In this document: in pieces, positions 1-6,693 of the stretch
Layout of the letters: the number at the start of each line of letters is the position of its first letter
Position numbering within the stretch: position 1 is the first letter of the stretch
DNA from: Chloroflexota bacterium
GTDB taxonomy: Bacteria > Chloroflexota > UBA6077 > FW602-bin22 > CADDYW01
Direction of reading: 5' to 3'
Assembly (NCBI GenBank): GCA_902810745.1
Contig: CADDYW010000040.1
Location: 1 to 36,439 of the forward strand
DNA length: 36,439 bases
The notes under the pieces: generated by a model
Told to the model about the DNA's origin: nothing
What the model saw: the letters and a program-made list of their open reading frames with translations, nothing else
The model's database searches: none
Program-made: the position numbers and the translations under genes

Positions 1-123
1 TCCCGAGGGGGCGAGGATCAGCTTTACCCTGTCAAGCGAGGGAGGACGACTTGAGCCTCGCGATGTCTCGATTCTGCCTGGGATCGAGTAGGCGAGATAC
101 CATTCACCGGCGGCTTGCCGCGG

Positions 124-141
124 GCGCAGGGCACCCTGCGC
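124..141 (-). terminator. perfect hairpin downstream of the SCO gene (candidate terminator)
   Basis: An 8-bp perfect inverted repeat, GCGCAGGG / CCCTGCGC, with a 2-base centre lies 34-51 bases past the stop of the SCO gene. No T-tract follows on the minus strand, so it is at best an atypical terminator or a processing hairpin. The rest of bases 1-174 holds no gene I can support. Confidence 0.35.
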
Positions 142-174
142 GTCCACCGGATGGCGATCAGTCGATGCTGATCT

Positions 175-978
175 CTACACCTGATGCCTGACCGAGCCGA
201 AAACCATGCGGACGAAAAAGGCGGTGAGCAGAAGCACGGGCGACGCGATGAGCAGTATCAATCCCAGAAAAATGCCGGGATGTGCCGCCGCGAAGTCGCC
301 GCAGCGCCGAAGGACCCAGCCGAGATCGACCGCGGGGACGGAGACCAGCGCCGGGCGGCGCGAGATAGACGAAGCTTGAAGGGACGCGGTCAGATCGGAT
401 GGTGACCAGTCTCCGGTCAGCGTTGACCGGACCAGGCCCTCACGGTCGATCGTAACCACCTTCGCCGTGTGAATCACCGAGTAACCGTGCGCGACGTCGT
501 CGGAACCAGCCGGCGGTCGCTTCGACACGTCGATCCCGTAGGCGTTCCAGACCGGCGAAACCCGTGGGTAGGAGCCGGTCAGAAAGAGCCAGCCTGGCGG
601 CCACTGGCCTGCGAACATCCGCAATCGCGCCACGGTATCCCGATCGGGATCGACCGTGACGACGACGACGGCCGGACGGTCCGGTGCCACGTTCTCATAC
701 GCCCGGAGCCCGAGCGCGATCTTCGAGAGGTAGAGGGGGCACGTATCCGGGCAGCTGGTGTAAAGGAACGTCAGGATGATTGTTCGGCCCCGAAGATCCT
801 CGAGCCGGATCTCCTCTCCAAACTGGTTCGTCAGCCGGATGGGCGGAGCGGGATAGCCTTCGCTCGCGCGCGCGCAGCCGGTGAGCAGAAGTGCCACCAG
901 GAGGAGCACGGCACGGGTATACAAAAGCCCTCGCCTCTCTCGTGTGTTCGCTCGGGCCATTCTGCCGCCCTTGCTCAT
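175..978 (-). CDS. SCO1/SenC family copper chaperone lipoprotein
   Basis: A 267-aa Sco protein, expected to deliver copper to the CuA site of a terminal oxidase or CuA-containing NO reductase on the outer face of the membrane. A hydrophobic stretch ending in a lipobox (LLTGC, Cys35) marks a lipoprotein signal. The thioredoxin-fold domain carries the CxxxC copper motif (Cys76, Cys80, in SCPDTCP) and the conserved late His (His170). The C-terminus has an extra hydrophobic segment (about residues 235-260), which is unusual for Sco and would anchor both ends. The ATG at 978 overlaps the stop of the preceding gene in an ATGA arrangement, which fixes the start and shows translational coupling. It is the last gene of the minus-strand respiratory operon. 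Family assignment is firm. The partner (CuA subunit II at 4738-5292) is inferred from context. Confidence 0.9.
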   Translation of the reverse strand: MSKGGRMARANTRERRGLLYTRAVLLLVALLLTGCARASEGYPAPPIRLTNQFGEEIRLEDLRGRTIILTFLYTSCPDTCPLYLSKIALGLRAYENVAPDRPAVVVVTVDPDRDTVARLRMFAGQWPPGWLFLTGSYPRVSPVWNAYGIDVSKRPPAGSDDVAHGYSVIHTAKVVTIDREGLVRSTLTGDWSPSDLTASLQASSISRRPALVSVPAVDLGWVLRRCGDFAAAHPGIFLGLILLIASPVLLLTAFFVRMVFGSVRHQV

Positions 979-2420
979 CCGCGAGCCTTCAAGGTCACCG
1001 GGCTGGTGGGCGCGTCGATCCCGCTGCGGGTTGGTGCGCCGCGGTGGCCACGTTCCGTGAGCAGGGCGATCCCGGTACTTCCCACGAAGGCTACTCCGCC
1101 TGCCACGGTACCAATTGCGCCCAGACCAAACAGAGACCCGGCGACGATCAGCGACGGATCGCTCGAGATTGCCTGAAACACCTTGCGGGCGGTCCCGGCC
1201 TCGCCCGCCCAGAAGAGCCCGGCGATGACGAGCAGGAGACCCCCGCCGTAGAAGTACGGCTGCAGGCGGGCCGCGACCCTCCACACCGGCTGAAGCCCAG
1301 CTTCCGCGAGAAGGCGGTACGCCAGGCCCATGAAGACGACCGTCACCGCGCCGACGACGCCGTGGTAATGGGCGGTTACCCTGGTATCATTTCCGAGTCC
1401 GAGGAGGGCGATGAGCCCGCCAGCCCCGAAGAGGATCAGGGCGACGCCGAGAAACTCGATCTGATCCGGCTGGATGCGCTCGCGGCGGTGGTCACGCCAC
1501 CAGGATGCGGCCAGGACCAGGCAGGTCGTCACCGTTGGCAGGGCGATACCGGTCCAGAAGAGACCCGCGACTCGCGTCCAGGGCAGCGACTGCGCCGCCG
1601 CAAGAACCACGACCAGCATCGACACCGCGAAGCCCGACAGACCAAGCTCGATCAGCGAGCGCTCGAGCCGGCTCAAGCGGGGCGCGAGGAGAAGCGCGGC
1701 AGCGACCATGCCCGCGGCGTTGACGAGCTGCAGGAGGTGCCCTGCGTCCCACGCCAGGCTCGCGTAATCATTCGTACCGGAGTGGAGCGCGGTAAGGGCG
1801 AGCACTCCGAGGGCGGCAAGATAGCCACCGGCGCAGAATGTCAGAGCCTTTGCCTCGAGAGAGGGGCGCGCCGCCGACCGCCGCAGTGCGTCGAGGTAGC
1901 CGAGCGCTGCGATTGCGATGCCGCTGCTGAACGCGGCGATGCCGAGAATGAAGAGAGGATGCAGGAGAATCGGGATGTAATCGGCCATGACGGGCTGGCC
2001 GACCCCTGCGAGCGGCACCGCTGCCAACAGGATGAGGCCGGCCCAGGCCAGCCCCAGGCTGAGACGCGCCTGCTCGACGGCGATTGGAATGCCCAGGCGC
2101 GACGCTTCCAGCGACCAGAGGACGGCGATGAAGCTCAGCAGCCAGACGTTCAGCGCGAAGGTCACGTGGGCGACAAGCGCCGTGTACAGATAATCGCGAC
2201 CGGCAATCAGAACCACGAGGGGCGTTCGCGCGGTCGCGACGAGAAAGACGAAAACTCCGGCCAGTGCCAGGGCGGTAATGGCAAGACCAAGAAATCCCAG
2301 CACCAGCGACCGCGACTCGGTACTCGCGACGAGCTCCTTCCATTCGCCCGGCCCGCTCGGCGGCGTCTCCGCGAGGACGAGCTCCCGGTTCCGATCCGCG
2401 AGCTCAGCGGCAGATCTCAT
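975..2420 (-). CDS. degenerate heme-copper oxidase subunit I homologue lacking the helix VII His pair
   Basis: A 481-aa polytopic membrane protein with about 12 hydrophobic segments. It aligns by eye with the catalytic subunit I encoded just upstream in the operon (3038-4735). Helix II has His85 (low-spin heme ligand position). Helix VI has GH at 227-228, with Q231 and N234 in the same +3/+6 positions as the neighbour. Helix X has the HxH pair (His351, His353; TAHYHG). The helix VII region reads AAAQSL (275-279) where the neighbour has AHHEL, so the His-His pair that completes the CuB/FeB site is missing. This suggests a heme-binding but non-canonical protein: an electron-transfer or assembly partner, or a site with another metal arrangement. 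It overlaps the 203-aa gene by 17 bp and the SCO gene by 4 bp. Homology to subunit I is clear to me; the function is unknown. Confidence 0.75.
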   Translation of the reverse strand: MRSAAELADRNRELVLAETPPSGPGEWKELVASTESRSLVLGFLGLAITALALAGVFVFLVATARTPLVVLIAGRDYLYTALVAHVTFALNVWLLSFIAVLWSLEASRLGIPIAVEQARLSLGLAWAGLILLAAVPLAGVGQPVMADYIPILLHPLFILGIAAFSSGIAIAALGYLDALRRSAARPSLEAKALTFCAGGYLAALGVLALTALHSGTNDYASLAWDAGHLLQLVNAAGMVAAALLLAPRLSRLERSLIELGLSGFAVSMLVVVLAAAQSLPWTRVAGLFWTGIALPTVTTCLVLAASWWRDHRRERIQPDQIEFLGVALILFGAGGLIALLGLGNDTRVTAHYHGVVGAVTVVFMGLAYRLLAEAGLQPVWRVAARLQPYFYGGGLLLVIAGLFWAGEAGTARKVFQAISSDPSLIVAGSLFGLGAIGTVAGGVAFVGSTGIALLTERGHRGAPTRSGIDAPTSPVTLKARG

Positions 2421-3015
2421 AGGTCCCTCCGAAGGTTTCGACGGGCTGGATGGTCAGGCCGGGGAACATCGTGGCGCTCCGCTGGAGGATCAGATCGGTC
2501 CACAGCTTCGCGATGCGGTCGACGCTGTCCGCGCTCGAGCCTCGGATGACCGTAACCAGGAGCATCCCACGCGACGTCTGGTCGTGGTCCGTGCTGACCT
2601 CGACGCACTGGCTATCCACGGTCATGCTTGCTCGCAGCCGCGCGGGGGTTAAGGGGTCGCCACTCGCCGCGTCTCGCAGGTCCATCCGGTCGATGATCTC
2701 CTGCAGGAGCTGCGGGTCGGTGGCATTCTGTGCCAATCGTCGATCCCAATCACCTTTCGACCACGCGGGTGATCCGCGTCCCGGAAAGGCAATCAGGGCA
2801 ACGCGACTCGCGCGATCCTGGGGAAGGTCGCGGTGCAGGACGACTGTCTCGGCATAGGCCAGGGCTCCGAGAAACAGGACGAACAGGACGAATGCCGTGA
2901 TCCACCAGTAGACTGCCCGGCTTCGGCGAGGCGACGGAGGCCCTGCCGTGACTCCATCGGCTCGCTGGCACTCGATTGCCTTCTCACTCGTCGGATCAGA
3001 TGTGGTGCTACTCAT
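2404..3015 (-). CDS. single-pass membrane protein of the respiratory cluster, function unknown
   Basis: A 203-aa protein with a short charged N-terminus, one strong transmembrane helix (about residues 35-56) and a C-terminal domain of about 145 residues, presumably outside the membrane. I do not recognise the family. The C-terminal domain has the look of a chain-length-determinant (Wzz-like) extracytoplasmic fold (VTVIRGSSADSVDRIAKLW), but this is weak. No heme (CxxCH) or copper motif is present. The ATG at 3015 was chosen because it follows the catalytic subunit gene by 22 bp; longer in-frame extension upstream would run into that gene in another frame. The 3' end overlaps the next gene by 17 bp. 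It is probably an accessory or assembly subunit of the complex. Confidence 0.7.
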   Translation of the reverse strand: MSSTTSDPTSEKAIECQRADGVTAGPPSPRRSRAVYWWITAFVLFVLFLGALAYAETVVLHRDLPQDRASRVALIAFPGRGSPAWSKGDWDRRLAQNATDPQLLQEIIDRMDLRDAASGDPLTPARLRASMTVDSQCVEVSTDHDQTSRGMLLVTVIRGSSADSVDRIAKLWTDLILQRSATMFPGLTIQPVETFGGTYEICR

Positions 3016-3037
3016 GTGAACCGATTCCTCGCGTGTC

Positions 3038-4735
3038 CTAGCCGATTCGCCAGAGCGTCGACAGATTGATCCAGTGCGTCGCGTAGATGACGAGGAAGAT
3101 GCCCAGGAAGATGAGCGTGAGCGTGAGCGTGCCGCGAAGGTCGTGGGACTCCGCGTGGGGTGTGCTCTCCGCGCCACCGGCGACAGCGGCCATCAGAGCC
3201 GGACCTCTTGCTCGCTGTCGACCGACGAGCAGGCTCCCGACGATCAGGGTGATGAAGAGTCCACCCGCGAGCACGGCGACGGCGCCGCTCATTCCGAGAG
3301 CTCCCTCCAGAAACAGCGAGCGGACGAGTGGTAGCGACGAGACGTCTGGATGGCGGCGTGGGATCCCAAAGAAGTATCCCAGCCACATCATCGCGACGGT
3401 GAGCACGGCCATCCCGGCACCGAAGAGGTAGAGCTGAATCGTCGCCAGGCGTCGACTGAGCAGCTCGCGAAGGCCGACGAGCCGAATGACCTCGTAGGCG
3501 ACGCCCATGAAGGCGATGGTCGTGCCGGCCACGACCGTCGCGTGGAAATGGCCGGTGATCGCCAGTGTGTTGTGCACCATCATATTCAGCTGCTCGGTCC
3601 CGAACGTCAGACCGGTGATGCCCCCGAGCACGCCGAAAAGCGGCAGCGAGATCGCGAGAGCGGCAAAGGAAGGGTTTCCCCAGGGCGCGTGGCGGAGCCA
3701 TCCAAAGAGACCCCCGTGTCCCTTGCGTCGGAGGGCGAGCTCGACTGCCGCCGGGATCGCAAAGGCATGGATCATGCTGCCCATGGCCGCCCCGTACATC
3801 GCATAGCCAGCGTTCCAGATGCGCCAGGCACTGGTCACGCCCGGATCGGATAGCTCGTGGTGGGCCGCGCCGAGATTGATGAAGAGCGCGTAGAGGATGA
3901 ATGCCGTTCGACTCACTTTCTCGCTGGCCGACTGCGCCCCGGTCGTCAGATGGGCCAGCAGGTACCAGGACGTGACCATCGCGACGAGATTGATCTGCTG
4001 TGTCCCGTGCCCCAGTAACCACCACGTCACGCGGTACATCTCCGCGTCGATGGTCGGGACCAGCCCGATCTGGTACAGGAAGAACCAGATGTAAGCAATG
4101 GCACCGCCGATAAGCGACTCGACGGCGATGATCGCCGCGATCGTGGCGCCAAACGTGACCAGGGGCAGTGTCCCTTCGTAGGCTCGCTCGCGGGTTGCTC
4201 GCCAGATCGTCGCGAAGAATACGCCCAGTGCGATGAATGTGCCGACCGCGAAGATGATCGCGCCGAGCAGAAACAGCGGATGGATCTTCAGGGGAGGGTA
4301 CGACGTAAGTAGCGGCTGATCATAACCCGGGCCCTGGAGGATGACCGTGACGGCCGCCAGGAGAGCGCCCGCTAGCATCGTGACGTAGGCGGTCCAGGCT
4401 GCCTTCGCCGTCACGAGGCGGAAGTTCAGCACAATGGCGGACGCGAAGTACAGAATCGCGACCTCCATGAAGATCATCCAGAAAACCAGCATCGACCAGG
4501 AATGGAGTGTGAGAATCGTGTAGTACCACGGGGCCGGCAGGAGGCGAACCGCCTCCCAGCGAGTGAGAGCGAGAAGGAGTGCGAGGATGCCGCCGAGGAG
4601 AAGGAAGGTCACGGCGGTCACCGCGTTGGCCATCAGCGGAGGGACCACCGATCGGTGGACACGCAGCCCGGTCGTGAGGCAAGTCCAGTATTCCTGCCCG
4701 AGATCTTTCGTGCCGATACGCGCTGCCTGCTCCAT
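3038..4735 (-). CDS. B-family-like heme-copper oxidoreductase subunit I, active-site Tyr replaced by Gln (probable NO reductase)
   Basis: A 565-aa, roughly 13-helix catalytic subunit. It resembles the Thermus ba3 subunit I: HNT...GHFH in helix X, a loop like GLFGW.R..PW.NP, and HHE..DPG in helix VII. Ligands seen are His78 (helix II), His243 (helix VI), His292-His293 (helix VII) and His396/His398 (helix X). In B-family oxygen reductases the helix VI His is followed at +4 by the cross-linked tyrosine (GHPIVY in ba3, from memory). Here the motif is GHGTQQIN, giving Gln247 at that place. Loss of this Tyr is characteristic of NO reductases in the superfamily, and NO-reducing families derived from B-type enzymes are known (for example CuA-NOR/bNOR, eNOR). 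So NO reduction is predicted, not proven. It starts 2 bp after the stop of the CuA subunit. An unusual oxygen reductase remains possible. Confidence 0.85.
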   Translation of the reverse strand: MEQAARIGTKDLGQEYWTCLTTGLRVHRSVVPPLMANAVTAVTFLLLGGILALLLALTRWEAVRLLPAPWYYTILTLHSWSMLVFWMIFMEVAILYFASAIVLNFRLVTAKAAWTAYVTMLAGALLAAVTVILQGPGYDQPLLTSYPPLKIHPLFLLGAIIFAVGTFIALGVFFATIWRATRERAYEGTLPLVTFGATIAAIIAVESLIGGAIAYIWFFLYQIGLVPTIDAEMYRVTWWLLGHGTQQINLVAMVTSWYLLAHLTTGAQSASEKVSRTAFILYALFINLGAAHHELSDPGVTSAWRIWNAGYAMYGAAMGSMIHAFAIPAAVELALRRKGHGGLFGWLRHAPWGNPSFAALAISLPLFGVLGGITGLTFGTEQLNMMVHNTLAITGHFHATVVAGTTIAFMGVAYEVIRLVGLRELLSRRLATIQLYLFGAGMAVLTVAMMWLGYFFGIPRRHPDVSSLPLVRSLFLEGALGMSGAVAVLAGGLFITLIVGSLLVGRQRARGPALMAAVAGGAESTPHAESHDLRGTLTLTLIFLGIFLVIYATHWINLSTLWRIG

Positions 4736-4737
4736 GC

Positions 4738-5292
4738 TTACCGCTCCCCTTCGACGACGATCTTGCCGACCATGTACTGGTGGCCAAGGCCACAGTATTC
4801 CTGACAGACGATCTCATATGTCCCCGGCTCCTCGAATGTCATCGTCAGCACGTACTCGTAGCCGGGAACGACCTGAAAGTTGGCTTTCTGCGCGGCCTCG
4901 CCCTCCTTGTGGAGCGAGAAGCCGTGATTGACATCTTTCGATGAAAGGTGAATTCGGTATCGGTGCCCGACCTCCAGGACAGTCTGGTTCGGCAGCCAGG
5001 CCCACTGCATCGCCCCAAGGTAGACATCATCGCCCGTGGGCTTGACCCCCGACGCATCGCGTCTCGAGAGGCCGCCGTTTCCATCGTTAAACGCCATGAC
5101 TTTCTGCCAGTACCCATTCGGCGAGACGCGATAAGACTCGGTGGGTGAGTTCTGGGCACCGAATGCGTGCCAGAGGGGCATCATCACAAACATGGCGAGC
5201 CCCACCACGACCACGATGCTCAGCCAGGTCTTCTCTTCCCAGCCAAGCGGAACACTCCACCAGTTGCGCGTCTCCGGTGGTCGAATCGGCAT
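4738..5292 (-). CDS. CuA-containing subunit II of the heme-copper oxidoreductase
   Basis: A 184-aa subunit II with one N-terminal transmembrane helix (about residues 22-42) and a cupredoxin domain facing outward. The binuclear CuA ligands are all present: His123 (VNHGF), Cys163, Glu165 and Cys167 in CQEYCG, His171 and Met174. It takes electrons from a soluble cytochrome c or copper protein and passes them to subunit I. The length is short, like ba3-type subunit II, with no fused cytochrome c domain. It lies 18 bp after the small subunit gene and 2 bp before subunit I. A CuA domain rules out the cytochrome c/NorC electron input of classical cNOR and fits either a ba3-type oxidase or a CuA-linked NO reductase. 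Confidence 0.93.
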   Translation of the reverse strand: MPIRPPETRNWWSVPLGWEEKTWLSIVVVVGLAMFVMMPLWHAFGAQNSPTESYRVSPNGYWQKVMAFNDGNGGLSRRDASGVKPTGDDVYLGAMQWAWLPNQTVLEVGHRYRIHLSSKDVNHGFSLHKEGEAAQKANFQVVPGYEYVLTMTFEEPGTYEIVCQEYCGLGHQYMVGKIVVEGER

Positions 5293-5310
5293 CGCTGTCC
5301 TCCACGGCAG

Positions 5311-5490
5311 TCAGGGTAGGGTCGGAATGCTCAGCATGTCGACGAGGCCCCAGATGATGTAGGAGATCAGGACAATTCCGATGCTCAGCATGAACAGGAA
5401 CCAGATGTTATCGTAGATCTCCTGCATCACTGGGATCGGCCCCTCCCGGCCAGCGCTGGGCTTTTGAGCTTCGACGTCGTGATCGGCCAT
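5311..5490 (-). CDS. small one-helix subunit (subunit IIa-like)
   Basis: A 59-aa protein consisting of a hydrophilic N-terminus and one transmembrane helix (about residues 30-52, WFLFMLSIGIVLISYIIWG). Small one-helix polypeptides of this kind (subunit IIa) occur with ba3-type oxidases and supply the helix missing from a short subunit II. The ATG at 5490 is preceded by a strong Shine-Dalgarno sequence, GGGAGGAG, about 7 bases upstream. An in-frame TTG six codons earlier lies on that ribosome site and is rejected as start. It is 18 bp upstream of subunit II, in the same operon. Role by position and topology only. Confidence 0.8.
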   Translation of the reverse strand: MADHDVEAQKPSAGREGPIPVMQEIYDNIWFLFMLSIGIVLISYIIWGLVDMLSIPTLP

Positions 5491-5543
5491 CGACTGTTCT
5501 CCTCCCAAGTGCGAAGTCAGTAATCGACCTCACCGTGCTTCAC

Positions 5544-5559
5544 CCCCGGACGCCCGGGG
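5544..5559 (-). other. short GC hairpin between ctaB and the oxidoreductase genes
   Basis: A 6-bp inverted repeat, CCCCGG / CCGGGG, with a 4-base loop sits in the 126-bp gap between ctaB and the small subunit. It has no T-tract. It could be an attenuator or an mRNA-stability element that lowers or raises downstream expression relative to ctaB. No convincing promoter is visible in the gap. Confidence 0.3.
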
Positions 5560-5616
5560 TTCATCCTCTGCCAGGAGCATCCGACAGCTTCGTCCTCCCG
5601 GCTGCTGATTAGGTAC

Positions 5617-6564
5617 TCACGCGCGTAACACGCTCCAGACCGTGTCGAGAAGAATCCCGACGAAGATCAGTCCGAGATACGGGCCGGATAGCTTGAAGGC
5701 ACGCCACCCGGTGTCCTGACCGGGCTGGCGCACCAGCGCGATACCGGCGCGCAGGAAGATAAAACCGGCGAACGCGGCGGTCGCGAGATACAGAGGCCCC
5801 AGGTGTGCCGCCGCCCCGACCAGCGCCGAGGTGGTGACGGTCGCGATCACGTGGATCAGCACCGACCAGGCTGCCTGATCTGCGGTCAGGCTCACCGGAA
5901 GCATCGGCACGTGAACGCGGTCGTAGTCGTCGCGGCGCACGATGGCGAGGCTCCAGAAGTGGGCGGGTGTCCAGAGGAAGACCACCCCGGCCAGGAGCCA
6001 GGGGACGATTCCGAGCGCTGGATCCACCGCGGCCCATCCACCCAGCACCGCTGCGCTGCCCGCGAAGCCGCCGATCACGATGTTCATCGGCGTTCGCCGC
6101 TTGAGCCACACGGTATAGACGACGACGTAGACGAATGCACCGGTGAGCTCCCAGAGGGCCAGCGCGAGATTTACCGTTGCCGCGAGCACCAGCCCCACCA
6201 GGATGAAGGTCAGGCCGGCGAGCAGGACGAGACCGGGCCGCCGAATCTGTCCCATCGGCAGCGGTCGGCGGCGCGTGCGTGCCATATGCGGATCGATGTC
6301 CCGATCGACGTAGTGGTTGAGCGCAGCCGCACCACCGGACGAGAGCCCGCCAGAGAGGATGAGAAGCAGTAACGTTTCGACGGCAGGACGCCCGCGGGCG
6401 GCCAGGAAACAGGCGACGACTGCCGTGAAGACGACGAGAGAGATGATTCGCGGCTTGATCAGCGGCGCATAGGTGACGATGCGACCGAGCCCTCTGCCAG
6501 CCGCGAGAGCCAGCCCACGTCTGCCAGTCGCGGGAACGGGTGCGTAAGAAGAGATCGTGCTCAT
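5617..6564 (-). CDS. ctaB: protoheme IX farnesyltransferase (heme O synthase)
   Basis: A 315-aa UbiA-family prenyltransferase with about nine membrane helices. It transfers a farnesyl group to protoheme to give heme O, the precursor of heme A. The first Asp-rich motif is NHYVDRDID (Asn83, Asp87, Asp91) followed by MARTRRRPLP, the hallmark of CtaB/COX10. The second conserved stretch is HFWSLAIVRRDDYDRVHVPM (about residues 207-226). It is the first gene of the minus-strand respiratory operon and is divergent from the SARP-type regulator. Tandem 11-bp repeats lie 43 bases upstream of its ATG. Co-location with ctaA implies that the enzyme encoded next to it carries heme A or O, which would be notable if that enzyme is an NO reductase. 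Confidence 0.96.
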   Translation of the reverse strand: MSTISSYAPVPATGRRGLALAAGRGLGRIVTYAPLIKPRIISLVVFTAVVACFLAARGRPAVETLLLLILSGGLSSGGAAALNHYVDRDIDPHMARTRRRPLPMGQIRRPGLVLLAGLTFILVGLVLAATVNLALALWELTGAFVYVVVYTVWLKRRTPMNIVIGGFAGSAAVLGGWAAVDPALGIVPWLLAGVVFLWTPAHFWSLAIVRRDDYDRVHVPMLPVSLTADQAAWSVLIHVIATVTTSALVGAAAHLGPLYLATAAFAGFIFLRAGIALVRQPGQDTGWRAFKLSGPYLGLIFVGILLDTVWSVLRA

Positions 6565-6601
6565 TGGTTCACGTGCCTCACATCGAGACTGATTTCAACA
6601 G

Positions 6602-6625
6602 CGTCGCGTTACAGCGACGTTACAG
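6602..6625 (-). promoter_or_regulatory. tandem-repeat operator upstream of ctaB (probable SARP/BTAD binding site)
   Basis: Read toward ctaB, the sequence contains CTGTAACG twice (+ strand CGTTACAG at 6607-6614 and 6618-6625), start to start 11 bp, or one helical turn. SARP regulators bind such 11-bp-phased direct repeats just upstream of the -10. A perfect inverted hexamer, CGTCGC (6602-6607) / GCGACG (6614-6619), overlaps the inner copy. The same repeat with the same phase occurs at 8385-8401 upstream of the ctaA unit. The repeats lie between ctaB and the regulator gene, so both could be controlled. Confidence 0.65.
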
Positions 6626-6655
6626 GATTTTTTCAGGTGCAACGCGAAGGCGCGC

Positions 6656-6664
6656 TGTTATAAT
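6656..6664 (+). promoter_or_regulatory. extended -10 promoter of the PAS-GAF-SARP regulator gene
   Basis: TGTTATAAT at 6656-6664 is a TGn-TATAAT extended -10 element with a perfect -10 hexamer. No good -35 is seen at 17 bp, which is common for extended -10 promoters. Transcription would start near 6671, leaving a short leader containing the ribosome site GGAAAGG (6681-6687) before the GTG at 6694. Confidence 0.65.
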
Positions 6665-6693
6665 CCGGCCAGACGGGACAGGAAAGGTCAGCC

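Noticed and set aside
979..1284. Extension of the SCO protein by about 100 residues upstream
   Set aside because: The added sequence is Arg/Gly-rich shadow. The ATGA overlap and lipobox signal place the start at 978.
891..2549. Long plus-strand open frame opposite the HCO-like gene
   Set aside because: It is composed of Arg/Gln/Glu-rich low-complexity sequence with no domain, and it lies opposite two genes with clear family motifs. It is a high-G+C shadow frame.
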